A stretch of DNA of 64,000 nucleotides. Origin: Patiria pectinifera. Lineage: Eukaryota > Echinodermata > Asteroidea > Valvatida > Asterinidae. Below the pieces are notes generated by a model that was not told where the DNA came from, ran no database searches, and saw only the letters and a list, made by a program, of their open reading frames with translations. Shown one piece after another: positions 43,194 through 56,039 of this stretch; position 1 is the first letter of the stretch, and the number at the start of each line of letters is the position of its first letter. Location: assembly GCA_029964075.1 (NCBI GenBank), contig CM057147.1:15955513-16019512 (forward strand). The letters run 5' to 3'. The position numbers and the translations under genes are program-made.

Positions 43194-43464
43194 ACTGATT
43201 TTTAATAAAACTCAGTTAATACTCACTACGATTTACACAAAATTCCAGGCTAAGTCTTTATACCAGACAGAGGCTGTTTTACAATTAAACATCTTCTTGA
43301 GAATTTACAAAACAATAATTTACAATTACAATTCATTGACAACCATAAGGTGGGATTGAGTTAAGTATAATAACAAGTTCTTTGCAATATAGTCTGTGTA
43401 ATCATACACCAACAAATCAAACCCCACCTGAATATACATTTCAATTTTTTCAGTAATTGATATA

Positions 43465-43900
43465 AATGACCAATGCATAATTATACTGGGCCAGACTGGT
43501 TTGTCCAGCCAGCGTCCTTGCTCTGTCTGGTCACTGCATTAGTCACCCACAGGCGGCTGGACACAAGGCCATCCTGCCAATAGGCAAACATCTCATTAGC
43601 ATACAGCCCAAGGCCAGCCAACCACAGGCAACTCGGCGGGCTCATTTGCATACCCCACCAAGGCCACCTAGCCAATGAACAAAGAGTATACCAGCCAAGC
43701 CCATTTACAAACGGCCAATGGGCATGCAGCCGTATGAATGCATGGGACCCAAGGCTGGGGCAGAAAGAGTGAAAAATACAGCACTGTCAGCGTTTAAAAA
43801 AAAGACCTTCGGCCAATGGCTATTGAGCTACTTTACACCTCAAGGCCAGTCGGCCAATAGGCACGGCCCTTTATTTGTATGGCACTCCGGGATTGGTGGT
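43465..43900. promoter_or_regulatory. CCAAT-box cluster with octamer
   Basis: Seven CCAAT motifs (43470, 43577, 43672, 43715, 43813, 43854, and ATTGG at 43892), most as GGCCAATRG or GCCAAT, fall in about 430 bp. A perfect octamer ATTTGCAT is at 43644-43651. CCAAT boxes bind NF-Y and the octamer binds POU factors. No start site or ORF is evident beside it. Confidence 0.4.
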
Positions 43901-44109
43901 GTTAATTACAAGAGCATAGTCCTGCTGGGAACAAGGGTCTTTTTTAAAAAGTGACCATGGTCTGAGGACGCTGGACCACAACATTTGAAAGAAGGGAATA
44001 TTTTCCCTCTCCTATATCAGCTCATTTAGGGTCCTCTTTTTCCCTGTCCCTGTTGCTGGTACACATCTGACAGATATGAATTTGTGTTGTGGATGCACTC
44101 ATAATTATA

Positions 44110-44617
44110 CAGGGTGAGTCAACAAAAACGAAACCCAAAAGTTGGGACTATTGTTTTAGTGAAGTTCTTCATGTAGCACTTTGAAAATCTAGAATATAAA
44201 AGCCCAGTTCATACGCTTTCTTTTAGTACAAGAATCATTCAAATCACTCATGCACTTTTCAAGTTACGGAATTTTAAACACAACCACAGTTTTAAAGTTC
44301 TGTCAACGGATCACCAAAAAAGGTGTGCGTTCTTTCAGCAAAATGTTAACAATTCCCACACATCTCCATGTGATTTTTTTTTCGTTTTGCTGAAAGAACA
44401 CTGAACTTTTTGGTGATCTGTGGACAGAACCATAAAATGGTGGTTGTGTTTAAAATTCCGTAACTTGAAAAGTACATAAGTGATTTGAATGATTCTTGAA
44501 CTACAACAAAGTTTATGAATTGGGCTTTCATATCCTAGATTTTGAAAGTGCTACATGCAGAACTTCACTAACACAATAGTCCCGACATTTGGGTTTCGTT
44601 TTTTTTTACTCGCCCTG
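44110..44617. mobile_element. mariner-like foldback MITE, copy 1 (508 bp)
   Basis: Ends CAGGGTGAGT and ACTCGCCCTG are flanked by TA (44108-44109, 44618-44619). Nearly the whole element is palindromic (TTCTTTCAGCAAAA and TTTTGCTGAAAGAA at the centre). It is non-coding. A TA target and CAGGG ends fit Tc1/mariner. Copy 2 is at 56454-56969. Confidence 0.85.
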
Positions 44618-44809
44618 TATTCTCCCTCCAAGAGTGAAGCGAACAATTTACCAAATTACAAAACAAGTCAGAAAGCGTTTTTATATGAATGGCAAATTAC
44701 ATTGTACAAAGATCAAAGGTACATGTACATGTGTAACAGGGACAGGAAAAAAAGTCACATTTTTGGACACTAAATATACAGAATGACCAATGTACATAAG
44801 TAATGTCAT

Positions 44810-45155
44810 TAACCCTCTTGCTATCCAACAGGTCACAGACAGTCAAAAAGGTCAATCCTCTACCTTTTACACAGGCTAGTCACCAACAGTCAAATAATAA
44901 TTCTCGCTAGCACTTTTACAAGTCAAATTCAGTCAACGGACAAAAACAGGCAAGTGGTGGGCAGAGCTGGCTTATCCATCACCTACATGTACAGTCAAAG
45001 CATAGCTGTATCAAATTACATAATTTAAACAGTCACAGCCAGTCAATCCTGCTTTATGTAGGCTGGGAGTTCTTAACTGTTAAAAACAGTCACCTAATTG
45101 ACTTTGACTGAAAGGACAACTTGGCACAGAATAAATGTTTGCATAGGAGGGTTAA
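44810..45155. mobile_element. TGACTG-rich repeat family, copy C
   Basis: AACCCTCTTGCTATCC at one end and TTTGCATAGGAGGGTTA at the other. AGTCAAAGCATAGCTGTATC and CTGCTTTATGTAGGCTGGGA match copy B. Confidence 0.75.
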
Positions 45156-45905
45156 TACCACAAGTGCATGTTTATGGAACTTTACAATTTTTTGTTTAAT
45201 CTATATTTATTACTGTCAGAGAATTTTATAAAATAACTGACAATGGATGACTGGTTATTCACACTTCAGTTACTTTGGTCACTTGCACTTTGCAAAGCAA
45301 TCCAGACATCTTGCCATTAGAGACATTAATGCACTAAATTGAGGTTTTATGGGAAGATGTACTTCCCAAAACCCAGCCAAAGAATGTAGCAACCTACACA
45401 GTCACTTTAATACTTCACAGTCAATCAACAATTTTGCTTTGAATAAAAAAAAAAACCTATTTTTTTCAGGCAGACAGACTGTCAATAAATCAAGATTAAC
45501 TTTTAGAAACTTAATGTTGATTTATTAGCACGCTAACTTGGTCTAGTAATATTTAAAATTGCTCTACCTTTCCCTTCGACATACTACATTTTTTTTCTTC
45601 TCATGAAATTTCAGTTTGTATGTTTTTCTCAAATGGAAAACTACTTTTCCCCTATTTGATATGATTTCAACCCTTCGAAAATATGCTTTTGATTTTTGTT
45701 ACTTTTGCAACCATATTGCACAAAAGATAGGCATGATTTACTGTCAGGCTGCTAATTAACTCAAATTGTAAAGTTATTATTCCATAACTAAATACGGTCA
45801 ATTTGTTCAGCTAAATGTCTCATTTTAAAGTGAGTAAGCTTTAATTTTACTGCTAGAAAAATAACAATTCAAAAACAAAATCTGTTTTTGGGGGTGAAAC
45901 TTTAA

Positions 45906-46436
45906 AGGGAATATACAAAATTTGCTTTTGCTGTAATTTTCATAAACGGATGGATTGGGGGGGTTGGTATTTTATAGCAAATATTGTTACACTGACTTGT
46001 TTGACGTTTTGGGTTCGTAGATGCTGGACAAACCAAGAAAACTAATCACGTTTGTGCAGTCTGATTCCCTGACCCCACTTAAGATGAAACAGAGCAATTT
46101 ATACATGTCGGGAAATTGTAAGGTAAGGGAATCAGTCTAGCTGGCTTGTACCCGTTCACAGGTGTGAAATCGATTGCAATAACATTTGGACTGAATAAAT
46201 ATGATAAACAGGGAGCAGTATTTGAAAAAAAGCCAGTTTTACTAATACAAAAACACCGCTTTTCTTGAGAATCCTTTCTTACAGGATTGTATTTCAAACA
46301 GCGCACCAGGTGCCATGATTTTACAGGATGCTTTAGACTGTCACTCACTAACAGTCCAGTAAGGTATTTCGTGATTATTTGGTAGTCTCATTTTATGACG
46401 TTTGCAAATGTTGTGTAATATTCCCTTTAATGTACC
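45906..46436. mobile_element. TTAA-flanked AGGGAATATACA family, copy 2 (531 bp)
   Basis: TTAA at 45902-45905 and 46437-46440. AGGGAATATACAAAATTTGC at the left is inverted to GCAAATGTTGTGTAATATTC at the right. A perfect TTAA on both sides indicates a TTAA-specific transposase. Confidence 0.75.
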
Positions 46437-46559
46437 AGAGGAGAGCAACTCTAATGAAACTTTCTTACAGGATTGTACTTCAAACAGCTCTTAAAATCTT
46501 GCAGAAATAAAAATTAAGAAAAAGACTTTAAAAGGATTGGTAATCAGAGGAAAAGTAAA

Positions 46560-46985
46560 GGGAAGGAACAAGTTTGTCCCTTCAGACAGATGAAGAAGAT
46601 TCGGTGCCTGTCCCAGCTGTCGCACGGAAGAGAGAAGCACTCTAGACCACGGTGCCAACAACCGGCCGCGCCGGCGAGTCGATAAGACTGCCAGATAGCA
46701 ATACGATGGGGTGCCATTTAATTGACCGACTCACACGGGATAGCGACAAGGAGATAACAATGAGAGGGGCACATTAAGAAGAGAGGGAACAAGATGCAAA
46801 TCTCGGGTGCACTGCCCTGGTGGTACTCTGGCGCGGAGATGAGCAGTTTGCTTACTCCTAATGAAGTGCGCTCTGCTAATGACTATCGGTCGTTTGCCCA
46901 CCGTCCATTACCTGCGCCTCCGCACAGACCATCACAGCGAGATATCTTCCTAAGATGTGTTAATCATCGGTTTTGACTAATGTTG
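46560..46985. promoter_or_regulatory. Candidate enhancer: octamer, Sox, GATA, TAAT motifs
   Basis: A GC-balanced block without visible repeats. It contains AGATAACAATGAG (GATA and Sox motifs side by side), ATGCAAAT (octamer), CCTAATGAAG, CTAATGAC and TTTAATTGAC. Such clustering is typical of developmental enhancers, but conservation cannot be seen here. Confidence 0.35.
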
Positions 46986-49351
46986 CTCAAAATCCCCCTC
47001 CCCCCCCAAAAAAATCCACCTTTTTTGTAGAAGGGCTACAACATAAATGTCATATGTGCACATTAACCGTTAATACATTTTTTGACAACCCCTCACAAAT
47101 CAAGCTGCTACTTTTGAGGTGAAAGCCCTAAGATTGTCTAGTCCCCAACACAACAGCAGGTGCTCATTACTTTAATGGCTTCATTTGTCAGGCTAATGAT
47201 GCAAACAATGTATCCAAATGAGAAGCTAAGATTGGTCCTCCACTGCATCCCGAACAAAAAAAGCCTTAAAACTTTCAAGAAAAATGTCAACTTATACCCT
47301 AACCTGAAACCATCAAAATCTGCATATTTCAAGGGTTTTGGAACTGTTGGGCTTTGTGCATACATGTAGCTACTTTATACTTGTTTAACAATGCTTTCTT
47401 GCAAACTTCTTTATCCTTCAAAAGCCTACTTTTTTGCAATCTTTGTACTTAGCGGTAGAAGCGCGGTAGAATCGCGTCAACGCAGCTTATGAAATATTGT
47501 CCAATTACATGTTCATGATATAGTGTACAAATGGACGCGGAACGCGCAAAATCTGAGACAAACAAAAGTTAACGTACAAAATGACATAGGGTTGTCTATG
47601 GGGCGTGGCTAACTTGCAAATGGCAATAGGTTTAGTGGCCGGGTTTAACAAAAACCTTCCTCATGGATGTTGAAGTATCTTGAAGGGTTAGGGTTAAGTG
47701 TTGGAGTGATATTTTGTTCAAGTACACAGAATGTACCATATGGTTCAGGGGCGGAGCCAGCTTTCAGGAAATTGGGGTGGGGTGGGGATGGGTGAAGGCG
47801 TGCCAAAGGCACTTCCTGCCAGGAAGGCCCAAAGTCTTGAAATCCACGATGCTTTCTTCTGCATTCTAAGGTAATTTGAGAATAAATTTAGGAACTTTAG
47901 CATTCCATTTATTATTCTAGGCCCCATTTTTACTTGTATCATAACATTAGTCAGCAGCTGAATGGGGGGGGGGGACTGCTACAGCCCCCCCCCCCCCCCC
48001 ATTGATCTACCACTGTGGTTACTGCAAAAATTTTGGTATTGGAAAACTAAGGACGATTTTAAGTCAACACACTAAGGGCATTAGGGTGAACCTTTGCATT
48101 CTGCTTAAATCTTTTGCCAGTCGACAAACCAAACCAATATCCTCATGCATAAAGTACACTGGAGGTTGTAAAAATGATTCCAAATGTCATTTGGAGGATA
48201 AAAGCGGTTCCTCAATCCTGCAAAATCCTTCAAATCTGGTGGACGTTTGAAAGGATTTGAGGTCAGTATTGAGCATTAAGTTGCACCCAAACATTTTTAC
48301 AAAAATTATCAACACAATGCACTTGGACTGGATCATCTATGGGCTCCGTACACACGTACCGGGTACCCATCAACGGCCAGAAAAGGAGAGTTGGGGGTGA
48401 CCTAGACTGATTCCAAATCCATCCACTGCGTATTTCGAATGTATCCAAAGATATTGGAGGCGGGGATTAGTCTCGGAGACCATCGCAAGTTGAATTCGAA
48501 CGTATTCGCGCGCCGACGCTCCCTGACGCTCATGCAAAAACGTGGTGGCTGTAACTTGTGCACATCCAGGAAGTACGCCGACGCTGTGTGTCCTGTCCAC
48601 GGAGCTCTCAAAAGAGGTAAAAATGCGCCCTCTTTGTTGGCGCACTGAGCCCATAGCAAACTCTGAATGAATAACTAAGTTTAATTTTTTGAAATAAACT
48701 CTCAATGATCACTTTTTGGAAAACTGCTTGGCAGTTCAAAACCCCACCCCAAGACAAAAGCTTAAGTCATTTCGACTGATGTCCATGACCACTTATTACT
48801 GTAATATACACACACAATTTTTTTTTAATACAAAATGAAGATGAGTCCGTTCCAGACAGTTCAAGGTTTGTTCTATCGCTGTCCATTAAGCCACTGGTCA
48901 TCTGGTCATCCCTGCAGATGGTCACTGTCTGAGTCCGAGGGTCACTTTTAATCACTGATGTATGCTGGTGATTATGAGCTCAGCCTCCCCTGGGGGAGGG
49001 GGGGGGGAGAGAATAGTCCCCAGATGAAAATTGCTGTCTAGTGCTCAAGGTGACATCAAATATTCATAATTTTTAACAAGATTTGACATCTGCCATATTG
49101 TGGGGGATTTCAGGTTTTTTAAGGCTTCGTTTTGCTGCGCTGAAAACATCTAAACTGTTTTAACACTGCCTGGATGTTGAGTTTTGTACTTTTTCCAAAT
49201 TCAGTTCGAAAGGCTCATGATTTGCCATTAGATTCTGTGTTTGATCATGGTTCGGTTTGGTTGTTTTCTCTTTTTATTATAAACAAGCTGATTTAGGGTC
49301 CATTTTAAACGAGCTGGTAGGGCCTATTTGTGTTGGGGTTTGCATTGTTGA
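46986..49351. other. Upstream region, no supported gene
   Basis: Includes a CAAAATCC hairpin (48210-48263), long G and C runs (47964-48000) and a patch at 48370-48705 open in several frames on both strands without recognisable domains. Confidence 0.35.
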
Positions 49352-49965
49352 TGTACCCTAACGTGGCGCGGCCCCTAACGTGGCGCACTTTTATTTTTCG
49401 CCTGTAGCGCCTAGCTAGAGCAAAAGTTTTAACTGAAATTTCACAGAAAGTGAAATTTCATCAAGTTCTAAACACTCCCGTTCATAAATCGCGAGTTTAT
49501 TTACCCGTTACAAAGATAAAAGAAAAAATTATTTTGGCGTGATTTTCCGATTTTATTTTCAAGTGCAAAGTGAGCCCTTTGAAAATGCCACGAAAAATAA
49601 GAAAATAATTTTCTGACAAACATCTGGCTGGATTTGTAAGTAAAGATAATAACGATTTATCAGAATTTATCAAGTTTACAGAAATTCTTAAATGTTAATT
49701 TGGAATTTTCTGAGATTTATTCAAGTGCGCCACGTTAGGGAACACTCTGCCAATTTGTGCCCAATTTCCGGACGCGACCGTTTTTGCATTTCGGATTAAA
49801 TTTTATGAAACCGAAATTGTTCACAGTGGTTAAATAGCAAGCATTAAAAAGGTAAAAGTACCAGTATTTCACTGCATGAATTTGAGGTTTATCAACAAAG
49901 AGGTTTGGCAACACTACACGAGGAAAGTTAGGTAAGCTTCGAAGTGCGCCACGTTAGGGAACACG
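49352..49965. mobile_element. GCGCCACGTTAGGGAACAC element(s)
   Basis: Left CCTAACGTGGCGC occurs twice (about 49357 and 49374). Right GTGCGCCACGTTAGGGAACAC occurs at about 49726 and 49944. These are inverted ends of a nested or duplicated non-autonomous element. Confidence 0.65.
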
Positions 49966-51973
49966 ACTACAATGCAGGGAAGAGTAATGTTAAGGGGTAA
50001 ATTGTCTGATTTAACTTAATAAAGGTGAATGGTTGAAGGCAGATTTGTATTTAACTGATGTGGCGTAAATCTGTGCCGGTGAGTGGGGGGATGGGGGATG
50101 ATCAAAATCCAAAAATTGGACGGCCGTGGAAATTCGAAAAGCGGAAGGGGGGGGGGCTGGACACCACATTACACTAAGGGGCACTCTTCAGAATAAATAT
50201 CAATATGTACATGTATAGTTGCGCTTTGGGGCTTACAACAAAACGGCGCATTTTTGAAGCTTTCGTACTTTGTTACTTCACTTTTAAGTGCTACTGAATA
50301 CATTCTGGTTGTTTGGAGGTTTGACAAATACCTCGAAATCCGCATTTTTTCCCTCATCACGGAAAAGTGGGGGGGGGGGATAATTAAATAGCCCACCCCT
50401 CCCCCTTCAGTCAAAAAGTGGGGGGATATATATCTTGTATTACGAGATGATTCTATTTTATTGCATTATATGACGAGTGCTGTAGACTCACTCACCAGAC
50501 TGCGTTCTGGCCCCCATAAGTACAATGTACATGTATACTGGCTCCTCCCCCGCATTTGTAGTCGAGGAACTGTATAAGGAACGATTTGAGACAGGATAAC
50601 CTCACCAATGTCCTTATACCCTTATGCACACTCTAGACTGTTACCTACACATCCCCCCAGATATCTCCAAAGAATTCCTGAGATCCTTGGAACACAATGG
50701 CCAACACAAAAGAGGGGGTCCTCCGTCACAAATCTTGCTTCAAATGAGGAACTGAGACTCAACAGGAACAGGAGGTGGTGCTTTCTGACTACTCTGCAAG
50801 TATAGGCCCAAAACCGAAATGCACGATCACCAAATGAATGTGTTATTTTGCTCTACGGAAACAGCGCAACGATTGCGCATCCCTCCGCTGCAGATGCTTT
50901 TCGCCGTGGTCATGACGCGCCTAAGTTGTTTGCGTATCTTCTACTGGGCGTTGCATGTAGAGTACACTTTTGAAATTAAATCCATCAATTTTTATTGTTC
51001 AACAAACACGCACATGAATTCAAAATGTCTGCACCCAGCTTCAAAGCTTCTCCACGCGCAAGAATGAAGAGTTTGCTCTCTAGTAATTTAACATAGCTCT
51101 ACGGGGCTTTCCCGTCTACACCTACCTTATTCTTCTATCCTGTGGTTGCAGCATCATCTAACAAGAGCTTCAGAATCCAATCCACTCTTACATGTCCGTC
51201 CTGATTTTCCAGACCCTATTCCACCAACCAGTTACCTTTTATTCCCAAGGCACTTTTCTCTCTAGAATGCACCTAACGTTTCGTTTCAAGCACATTTCTA
51301 CTAAAAACTGAATTGTTTTCTCCAGAATCAAGTGTTTTTTTTACGATGTAAAGGCAAACATTTCACTCGAGACAGTTTCACGGCTAGAGAATACGCTCCA
51401 TGTCACAGAACTACACAGTCTAATGTTAACAAATCTACACGCACTTTTAAACTTTATCAATATACACTTACAGCCGCTGGTTTGTACTACAGCACAATGT
51501 AAATTGTTCGGTACAATGGAATACACAAAAAAGAAAATTCAATGGACAATTGTTACTCTGCAAACAGTTATAATCCCAAATCTTTTCTAACAGTACAGTG
51601 CCTTGGGAATTACATTATTTGCAAAGTCATGAAAATTTATGAAGTGCGCACCGACAAATTGCATCAAGTGTATACATGTACCCACCTCAGTCTAATAAAA
51701 AAAAAAGGCTGGTTATCAAAGCACACTAATCTACATGACAAAAATAATCCTGTCTGGACCAGGCTGTGACGCAATGAACAATAAGCTTCTTGAACAAACA
51801 TTGCTGTCTGGCTCCTGGGTTGCAGGAACGACATGCACAACATTGCCCAACATGACCTCACCGAAGAGGACTACAACATTATCTGGTGATTTGTGCAATG
51901 CGCATGAACGCTGCTTGTACTGTGATTAAAGCTACAATGAGGTTGGCTGTCTGGGGGACTAATATGGAGGGAC
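49966..51973. other. Upstream region, nothing recognised
   Basis: No exon, RNA gene or transposon pair was recognised. Open frames near 50608 and 50819 are short and lack domains. Confidence 0.3.
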
Positions 51974-51977
51974 TTAA

Positions 51978-52522
51978 AGATATATAGTCCATCATTTGTA
52001 ATTTGTGCATTTTGTTCGTTTGAAGCAACAAAAGTGTTCAAAATCTAATGAAGGGTGCTGAACAACTAACCTGATGAAGTTTCAGCTCAGCTTCAGCTGT
52101 ATAGTCCGAGAAAAACAGCATTCTAGGATCTCAATTTTAAATCAAAAGTTGCTGAATCATGTTTTGAATTGGGCCTGAATTCAGCGTCCGAGACACGTTC
52201 TCACTGAGCCGATTGCAGCTACGCGATGTCGTGCACTGATCCGACGAATTATAGCAACCGCGCGTGCATGTGCGTCGTGCCAATGCTTGCGCGCGCTTCG
52301 CCGAATAACAAAACGAACTACTAATTTAAATTTTCGTACGGTGCATCTTAAGACGCACCGTTGGAAAGGCCTTCTTTCGTTGATTACTTCAAAATGACAG
52401 TTTGTCAGAAAGAATAATTTCACAGGGAGTTTAGTCCCCTTACTATCTGTCAATCAAGTATGTTTTTCAACAATAATTACACCAGTTACTTTTCGGATTG
52501 CTGCAAATGATGGACTATAGCT
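51978..52522. mobile_element. TTAA-flanked family, full copy (545 bp)
   Basis: TTAA at 51974-51977 and 52523-52526. AGATATATAGTCCATCATTT and AAATGATGGACTATAGCT are inverted. Other copies: 10978-11358 (truncated) and about 58320-58854. The interior has a GC-rich middle and ATCTTAAGACGCACC; no transposase. Confidence 0.8.
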
Positions 52523-52526
52523 TTAA

Positions 52527-54840
52527 GTGAAACTCCAACGAGAAGAAAATGAGATTTAAAACCAAAAGAAGTCAAATCACAGGCTACACTGATATCAGCT
52601 AAAAAAAAAAAGAATACATCCCAAAACACAAAATTGTTTTTGCAAACATTCACTTTAAAAACCAAACATACGATATTTTCCTACCTCCTGTATACAAACA
52701 ATTGGAATCTATTTTCATAGAAGTGGTGACATACATGCATGTAGTCCTGTTGCCACATTTACAACAACTGCAAAAGTATTGTCTCTTTTGCCCAAGCACG
52801 TACATATCATTCAAAATCCAAATTCCTAAAGTGCCACAAACTGGCAAGGAAGGGGGGCGGGGCAAATGTTTATTCATTTCTGTAATTACAAATGTCTTGA
52901 AGAATTCATTTCTTTCAGCGAGTCATTAATTTACATTTTGGGTGTCAACGGTGAAATATTATTTCACGTTTTGATTTGGTTTTAAAAAAAGATGCGATCT
53001 CATCAGTAATCCCCAATTATTTAAAGATTATAGTGGCCTCATCATCTATGTACATACATGTACATTTCTCATGAAACCTCCCACGTGAGTGGGCGTCACG
53101 GTGCATACCACCTACATGCAATTATTTCTTAATCATGAGTTGACCATGCTTAAATCAAATAATCAGAGAATTAAACATAGGAATGACCACGGCGGAGCTT
53201 GAAGAGGAATCTCAGATTATCCCACTACGTGGTACTTGCGCAAAACAGTGAAAATGTCACATGTACACGTAGTTATGTTCACCTTGGTTTTTAAAACATG
53301 TACATATGTACATGTTTGCATGTACTTTTGAAAATGTAAAATTTGAGCTTAAGAGGAGAACTTTTAGAAAAAAAACACAAACGTCTATATTATATTTAAA
53401 TTTGGGCCCTAAAAAGTGACCCCTGTTCTTTTATTTCCATGCTTTTTTCATAAAATATCACTAAAAAGTACTCAGACCCCCTGAATTTATGAGCAACTTT
53501 AAAACTTACTTTAAAAAAAAAACATCTGATACAATATTTTTGCAATACACTTTAAAAAAAAAAATGAAAAGATTCACAAACTTGTTGATCAACAGGTCCA
53601 TCAAACAAAATCTCATAACCGTTGTGCTCAGTCTGCTTCACACCTGCTCCTGACCAGGAGGAATCCCCAGACTGTCACCTTAACATGTACATGTATGTAT
53701 GCTTCAATTCCCAGGGTAACATTTTGGCCATTCAGACCGATATTTACGTTTGTTGTATGCCTTGCTGAGATGTTTTTTCCTCTGCAACCTCTTTATTTTT
53801 TTATGTAGATGTACCAGTAGGCAAAGAATTGTGGCTGTGGTAATTTTGTTTCTTCTAATTTTCTTCTTTTTTTTAAATTCATTTCAAGTCTGCTTAACCT
53901 CGACACTAGATTTCATGCAAACTACATTGTATATTGTGAGTATTTGGAATTGTGATAATTAAACTGGGGGTCAAATTGACTCTTCATTTTTTTCTATAAA
54001 AACTGAAGAAATGCATGCCAGAATAATACATGTTTTTGTGGGTTACATGTCTATCGGTTACTTTCAAAAATGAAAAAGGCTCCCAAGTTGAAATATTGTA
54101 TAGGTTTTATAGGCCTGTAACAATAAACAAGAACTTTTTTCCGGATGGCCTGAGTATTGCAGACACATTAAAAAATTATTTTTAACTGTCGATTAATATC
54201 GGTACGGTACTGGCCTTTAAGCAAATGTGACAAAAAAATCGTTGCATTTGCACATTTTGTCGTTGAGCTATGCTAATTTGAACATTTCATGTGCGAAACC
54301 TGTTTGTCCACGGAGGTACACGTATACATGTACAATGTTCTCTCAATACAAAATGCACCAATGCATGCTTGAACATTATCATTTGAAAAAAAAATGCGCT
54401 AACAATGAAGCCCATCTTAACATTTGAAAGGGCAGCACATTTGATTATGTTATGTAATGTTATGCAACAATGAACTTAAGCCGACAGCTCATTGAGAAGA
54501 TGATCTTAACACTGACATGAATAATTGGACAGCTTCAATAAAAGTTACCAGAGCAAAATATATTTTGGTGGGAAGGTTTGTTTAATTTTTATGAACTACG
54601 AAAACGTCCAATTTACATAGAATAACCCGTAAACTACTGATTTTGGTGACTTGTATTCAAATTAGCATAATATCACTATTGTTGCGACTTTTACTAAGCT
54701 TTTTTCACCATGCACAGTTAAAGGCCTATACTTAACTACTATGTGAAAAAATATTTAAAATAAGTTCATTAAATAGGTGAAAATTGCTGTCAAAAGTAGG
54801 TGTCCTTTTGTTTTACCACACTGTAGTAGAAGATGGGTGA
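52527..54840. other. AT-rich upstream region, nothing recognised
   Basis: Long A/T-rich DNA with ACATGTACATG words (53050, 53300, 53685). No gene or transposon ends. Confidence 0.35.
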
Positions 54841-55130
54841 TCAGTCAGCTGGTCCCCTGTCACAGGTGCACCGAGGCCACCCATTATCTCTTGCCGATTT
54901 GTGCACCGGATAAGCTAGCCAGATACCCATCGGTTTAGAGAGGCGAGAGCCTTTTGCCTGGCGATGTGCGAGTGTTAAGTATGATCTTTCCTTATCGGGA
55001 AAGCTGGGGAAATGGGGAATTTTATGACTGAAGGAACAGATTATGCGATGCGATGTTATCATTCAATCTATTGCAGTCAAGCATTATGTATTCTAGTCAA
55101 CCTGCTATGCTTGGGTCACCATCTGGTATA
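54841..55130. promoter_or_regulatory. GATA-motif cluster
   Basis: TTATCT (54884), GATAAG (54909), TTATCG (54992) and TTATCA (55056) fall within 180 bp, plus AGATAC and GTGATCAG nearby. The block is GC-balanced and repeat-poor. It is a candidate GATA-factor enhancer on motif density alone. Confidence 0.3.
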
Positions 55131-55224
55131 CAGACTTGACGTTTAAATGTTTATAATTCAAATACACCACAAACAGAAACTGCATGCATAATAATTGTAA
55201 CCCTAACCATGCTAAATGCAACAG

Positions 55225-55480
55225 AAAGCAACAATGGTAAAAAGTTGTTGCACACTGTTGCATTTAGCAGCCGACTCAAGTGCCCGTGCTCTGTTGCATC
55301 TTGTTGCATTTAGCAGGGTAACTGCTCATAGTGCCAAGGCGATACAACAGAATCCACTGTTGCATTTGGTTGCATTTAGCAGGGTAACTGCTTGGTGCCA
55401 AGGCTGGTACGCACTGGGTTCACTGCAAAATGCAATGGAATCCACTGTTGCAGTTTTGTTGCATTTAGCAGTGTACCTCA
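55225..55480. repeat. GTTGCATTTAGCAG repeats
   Basis: At least four copies of TTGCATTTAGCAG with GGGTAACTGCT between the later ones, period 60-75 bp. Confidence 0.7.
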
Positions 55481-55511
55481 AGAATACCTGTTGGGGATTA
55501 GGGATAAAGTT

Positions 55512-55566
55512 CGACAAAGAAATCTGGATTTCCATCCCAGCGCTCTACAAACTGAGATATCCAGCT
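55512..55566 (-). repeat. Degenerate SINE family 1 head
   Basis: On the minus strand AGCTGGATATCTCAGTTTG and TAGAGCGCTGG match the A-box half of the family at 20905 and 22118. The B-box half is lost. Confidence 0.5.
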
Positions 55567-56039
55567 AAGTACATGTAGCTAGCGGTTTTCCCTATTTGTC
55601 AATGGCTGTGTTCAAGGGGTGCCTGTCAGAAGCCATAAACCCGTAACATGCATGTATGCCATGTAGCCAGGGATCATGCCCAAAGTCACGATGCTACTAA
55701 CATTAGCAATGCTGCGAACCTGGGAAATAGCCGACGGGGATCACTCAGAAGGGGTATAAATGTTTAAATTAATATGTAATTCAGTCTGTTACAATTTTTT
55801 CGAACACCGAAGCCAAACTAAAGGTGTTAGCTGGAACTTTTTACTTTGTAATACACAATCTGGCTTCCAATTTTAACCAACAATTTCTGTAAACTTGTTT
55901 GTTTTAATACTGGTACATTGTAATAACATATTTGATTTACTACCTCTTTTAACACTCAATTTAATACATACATGTACATGTACATATTCCCATTGTCTTG
56001 TAAATATATTTTTCTATGTCAGGATTCTGTTTCTCCTTT

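Noticed and set aside
48370-48705. Multi-frame open region on both strands
   Set aside because: No domain or phase-compatible splice site for the GTPase; open in several frames at once.
50608-50805. Possible exon with proline-rich frame
   Set aside because: No splice sites or similarity recognised; too short to support.
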